Shown here in pieces: positions 62,557 through 64,000 of a DNA stretch of 64,000 nt. The stretch is from positions 372,001 through 436,000 of the forward strand of contig JADFZQ010000001.1 in assembly GCA_015232455.1 (NCBI GenBank), written 5' to 3'. This DNA is from Desulfamplus sp. Its GTDB lineage: Bacteria > Desulfobacterota > Desulfobacteria > Desulfobacterales > Desulfobacteraceae. Positions within the stretch are counted from its first letter, which is position 1. The number at the start of each line of letters is the position of its first letter. The position numbers were made by a program, and so were the translations under genes. Below the pieces are notes generated by a model. It had not been told where the DNA came from and made no database searches. It saw only the letters and a program-made list of their open reading frames with translations.

Positions 62557-63244
62557 ATTTAATTTATCCTCCATACAGATATTTCTATTTTATGTTTAAG
62601 TTTGCAATTTGGTTGTTTGAGATAGTAGAAATCTATGGTGTTATTTTATTCCCATTCATAACTTGGTGTCTTTTTAATAAGCATTTCTACAACTTGATAA
62701 CATATTGAGCCAATTATAGCATATTGATTTTGGGAATTCTTACCTGATATAATTCATAAAATCAACTAATCATAATAAAATTAAACCCAATTTTAGATTC
62801 ATAAATTTTACATTATGCACATTTCTAAAAAGTCAATTTATTATCTTAAATTAATTCACTTTTTTAAAAAAAAAATATTGACTAATATTTTTTTCCTTTT
62901 TATAGTCAAATAAATTTTATGAATCTCCTTCAATTAATATAAAATATTTTTTACACAACACTTGAAACCCAATTTTCTTACAGTTAGACTCCTTAAAATT
63001 TATAAACATAGCCTTTATAAAGGAGGTGGTTGCTCCTTAAAATTCAAAATACTATAAGATATATAAAACTCTTTAACCTTACCCTAATAGTCTTCAATTT
63101 TATCTTACGTCCTTTAAAAATTTAAGTTGTTTCAAGAAGTTGTTTCAAACTCCGTAAATTGTTATTTTTTTTAATAGCTATCTTAACTTATTAAGTTACT
63201 TGTAAACTTAATAGAATAAACTAAAAAATGCAGGAGAAAAATCA
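62557..63244. promoter_or_regulatory. Long leader of acetyl-CoA synthetase
   Basis: Nearly 690 AT-rich bases without a supported gene. CTCCTTAAAATT occurs twice (near 62992 and 63033). Between them CCTTTATAAAGG (63012-63023) overlaps AAGGAG...CTCCTT (63020-63038), so two hairpins would compete. This may be an RNA regulatory element, but no known riboswitch class is recognised. CAGGAG for the gene is at 63231-63236. Confidence 0.4.
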
Positions 63245-64000
63245 ATGGGCGACACAAATGTTTTAGAAACAACCGAGGCACAGATTGCTGTACATTGGCA
63301 AGAAGAAGATTACTACTATCCATCACCAAAGTTTATCGGTCAAGCAAATGTAACTGACCCCGCAATTTATGAGCGTTTCAGCTTAGACAAATTTCCCGAC
63401 TGCTTTATAGAATATGCAGAGATGCTAACATGGTATAAATATTGGGATACTGTGTTAGATACAAGCGATGCCCCTTGTTGGAAGTGGTTTAAAGGGGGGA
63501 AAATAAACGCAAGCTATAACTGCATTGACCGCCATCTTAAAGATAACAAAAATAAAACAGCAATTCACTTTGTGCCAGAACTTGAAGAGGAGAGAATTGA
63601 CCACATAACCTATCAGGAACTCTATGTTAGAGTTAATGAATTTGCAGCACTTCTTCGTGATTTCGCAGGATTAAAAAGAGGCGATAGAGTTACGATCCAC
63701 ATGCCGATGTCAGCAGAGCTTCCAATCACAATGCTCGCATGTGCAAGGCTTGGCGTTATCCACTCTGTTGTGTTTGGAGGGTTTTCTGCAAGTGCTTGTG
63801 CTGATAGAATAGTTGACTCAAAATCAAGAGTCCTTATCAGCATGGACGCTTACTATAGGTCAGGTAAACTTCTAAATCATAAAATCAATGCTGACGAAGC
63901 TGTAGCCCTTGCTGCAAAAGATGGTCAAATTGTTGATAAAGTGCTTGTGTGGCAGCGTTATCCCGGTAAATCATCTACTGAAACACCTATGGTTGAAGGT
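63245..64000 (+). CDS. acs: Acetyl-CoA synthetase (AMP-forming), N-terminal part
   Basis: 252 codons to the window edge, start ATG at 63245 with AGGAG upstream. The N-terminal domain shows WYKYWDTVLD, WKWFKGGKINASYNCIDRH and YQELYVRVNEFAALL, then HMPMSAELPITMLACARLG and HSVVFGGFSASACADRI, all typical of acetyl-CoA synthetase. The ATP phosphate loop and catalytic lysine lie beyond the window. It activates acetate to acetyl-CoA. The very long leader suggests regulated expression. Confidence 0.93.
   Translation, partial: MGDTNVLETTEAQIAVHWQEEDYYYPSPKFIGQANVTDPAIYERFSLDKFPDCFIEYAEMLTWYKYWDTVLDTSDAPCWKWFKGGKINASYNCIDRHLKDNKNKTAIHFVPELEEERIDHITYQELYVRVNEFAALLRDFAGLKRGDRVTIHMPMSAELPITMLACARLGVIHSVVFGGFSASACADRIVDSKSRVLISMDAYYRSGKLLNHKINADEAVALAAKDGQIVDKVLVWQRYPGKSSTETPMVEG

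Noticed and set aside
62557-63244. A hidden small gene in the acs leader
   Set aside because: Frames are short, AT-rich and without ribosome sites. The stretch is better seen as leader or regulatory DNA.
1-64000. tRNA or rRNA genes
   Set aside because: I saw no cloverleaf with the TTCGANNC arm and no rRNA-like stretch in reading the window. A tRNA scan would settle it.

Overview
The window comes from an AT-rich anaerobic bacterium. I read it as a sulfate-reducer-type Desulfobacterota (Desulfobacterales-like). The support is a set of oxygen-defence proteins typical of such anaerobes (rubrerythrin, two-iron-site superoxide reductase, flavodiiron oxidase, DsrE-like protein, rubredoxin-like proteins) together with CoA-ester metabolism (acyl-CoA dehydrogenase, acyl-CoA ligase, acetyl-CoA synthetase), a GlpA-type dehydrogenase, an LUD-domain protein and PyrR/MoaB/MoaE. 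This placement is an inference from gene content; there is no rRNA gene in the window and I saw no tRNA gene.

Layout. 1-5.4 kb: a partial secreted protein, a crotonase-family protein, a large acyl-CoA dehydrogenase, a solute-binding protein and an outer-membrane protein, all on the minus strand. 5.7-11 kb: TrpB2 followed by the oxygen/redox defence island. 11-23.5 kb, minus strand: QueC-QueE, an acyl-CoA ligase, GlnE, an S41 protease, a MoaE-like protein, an outer-membrane efflux lipoprotein, a ferritin-like protein and a small coiled-coil protein. 23.9-27.9 kb: PyrR, MoaB, an unknown protein, HemW, and PurQ on the opposite strand. 28-44.4 kb, plus strand: a 1657-residue membrane protein of unknown function, GlpA, two tandem response-regulator/FapA (DUF342) paralogues, a response-regulator/histidine-kinase hybrid and a SWIM zinc-finger protein. 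44.6-46.2 kb: a broken AAA-ATPase-like gene. 46.4-56.2 kb: a co-directional accessory cluster. 56.2 kb to the end: UvrB, universal stress protein, deaminase-type amidohydrolase, tandem-ACT protein, DUF166 protein, LUD protein and the start of acetyl-CoA synthetase.

The most interesting part is 46.4-56.2 kb. It encodes, in order, a radical SAM enzyme, a methyltransferase, a sulfotransferase-like protein, a short-chain dehydrogenase whose catalytic tyrosine is replaced by serine, an arginine:glycine-type amidinotransferase, a P-type ATPase without the usual CPC metal motif, and one polypeptide with acyltransferase, acyl carrier protein and alpha-oxoamine synthase domains. Two gene junctions overlap by four bases. 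The combination looks like a small biosynthetic pathway for a guanidinylated, possibly sulfated aminoketone-derived metabolite. It echoes the enzyme logic of saxitoxin and cylindrospermopsin but has a different gene set. No product can be named from sequence.

The second theme is a family of short non-coding mobile elements, with about nine copies plus remnants. They have terminal inverted repeats starting TATACT, a TA target, and in the long form a central palindrome of about 28 bases. One copy interrupts the AAA-ATPase-like gene, and removing it with one TA restores the reading frame exactly. Other copies supply the last codons and stops of neighbouring genes. A third theme is the frequent presence of Asn/Ser/Lys-rich inserts in otherwise conserved enzymes (GlnE, HemW, UvrB, QueE, acyl-CoA dehydrogenase).
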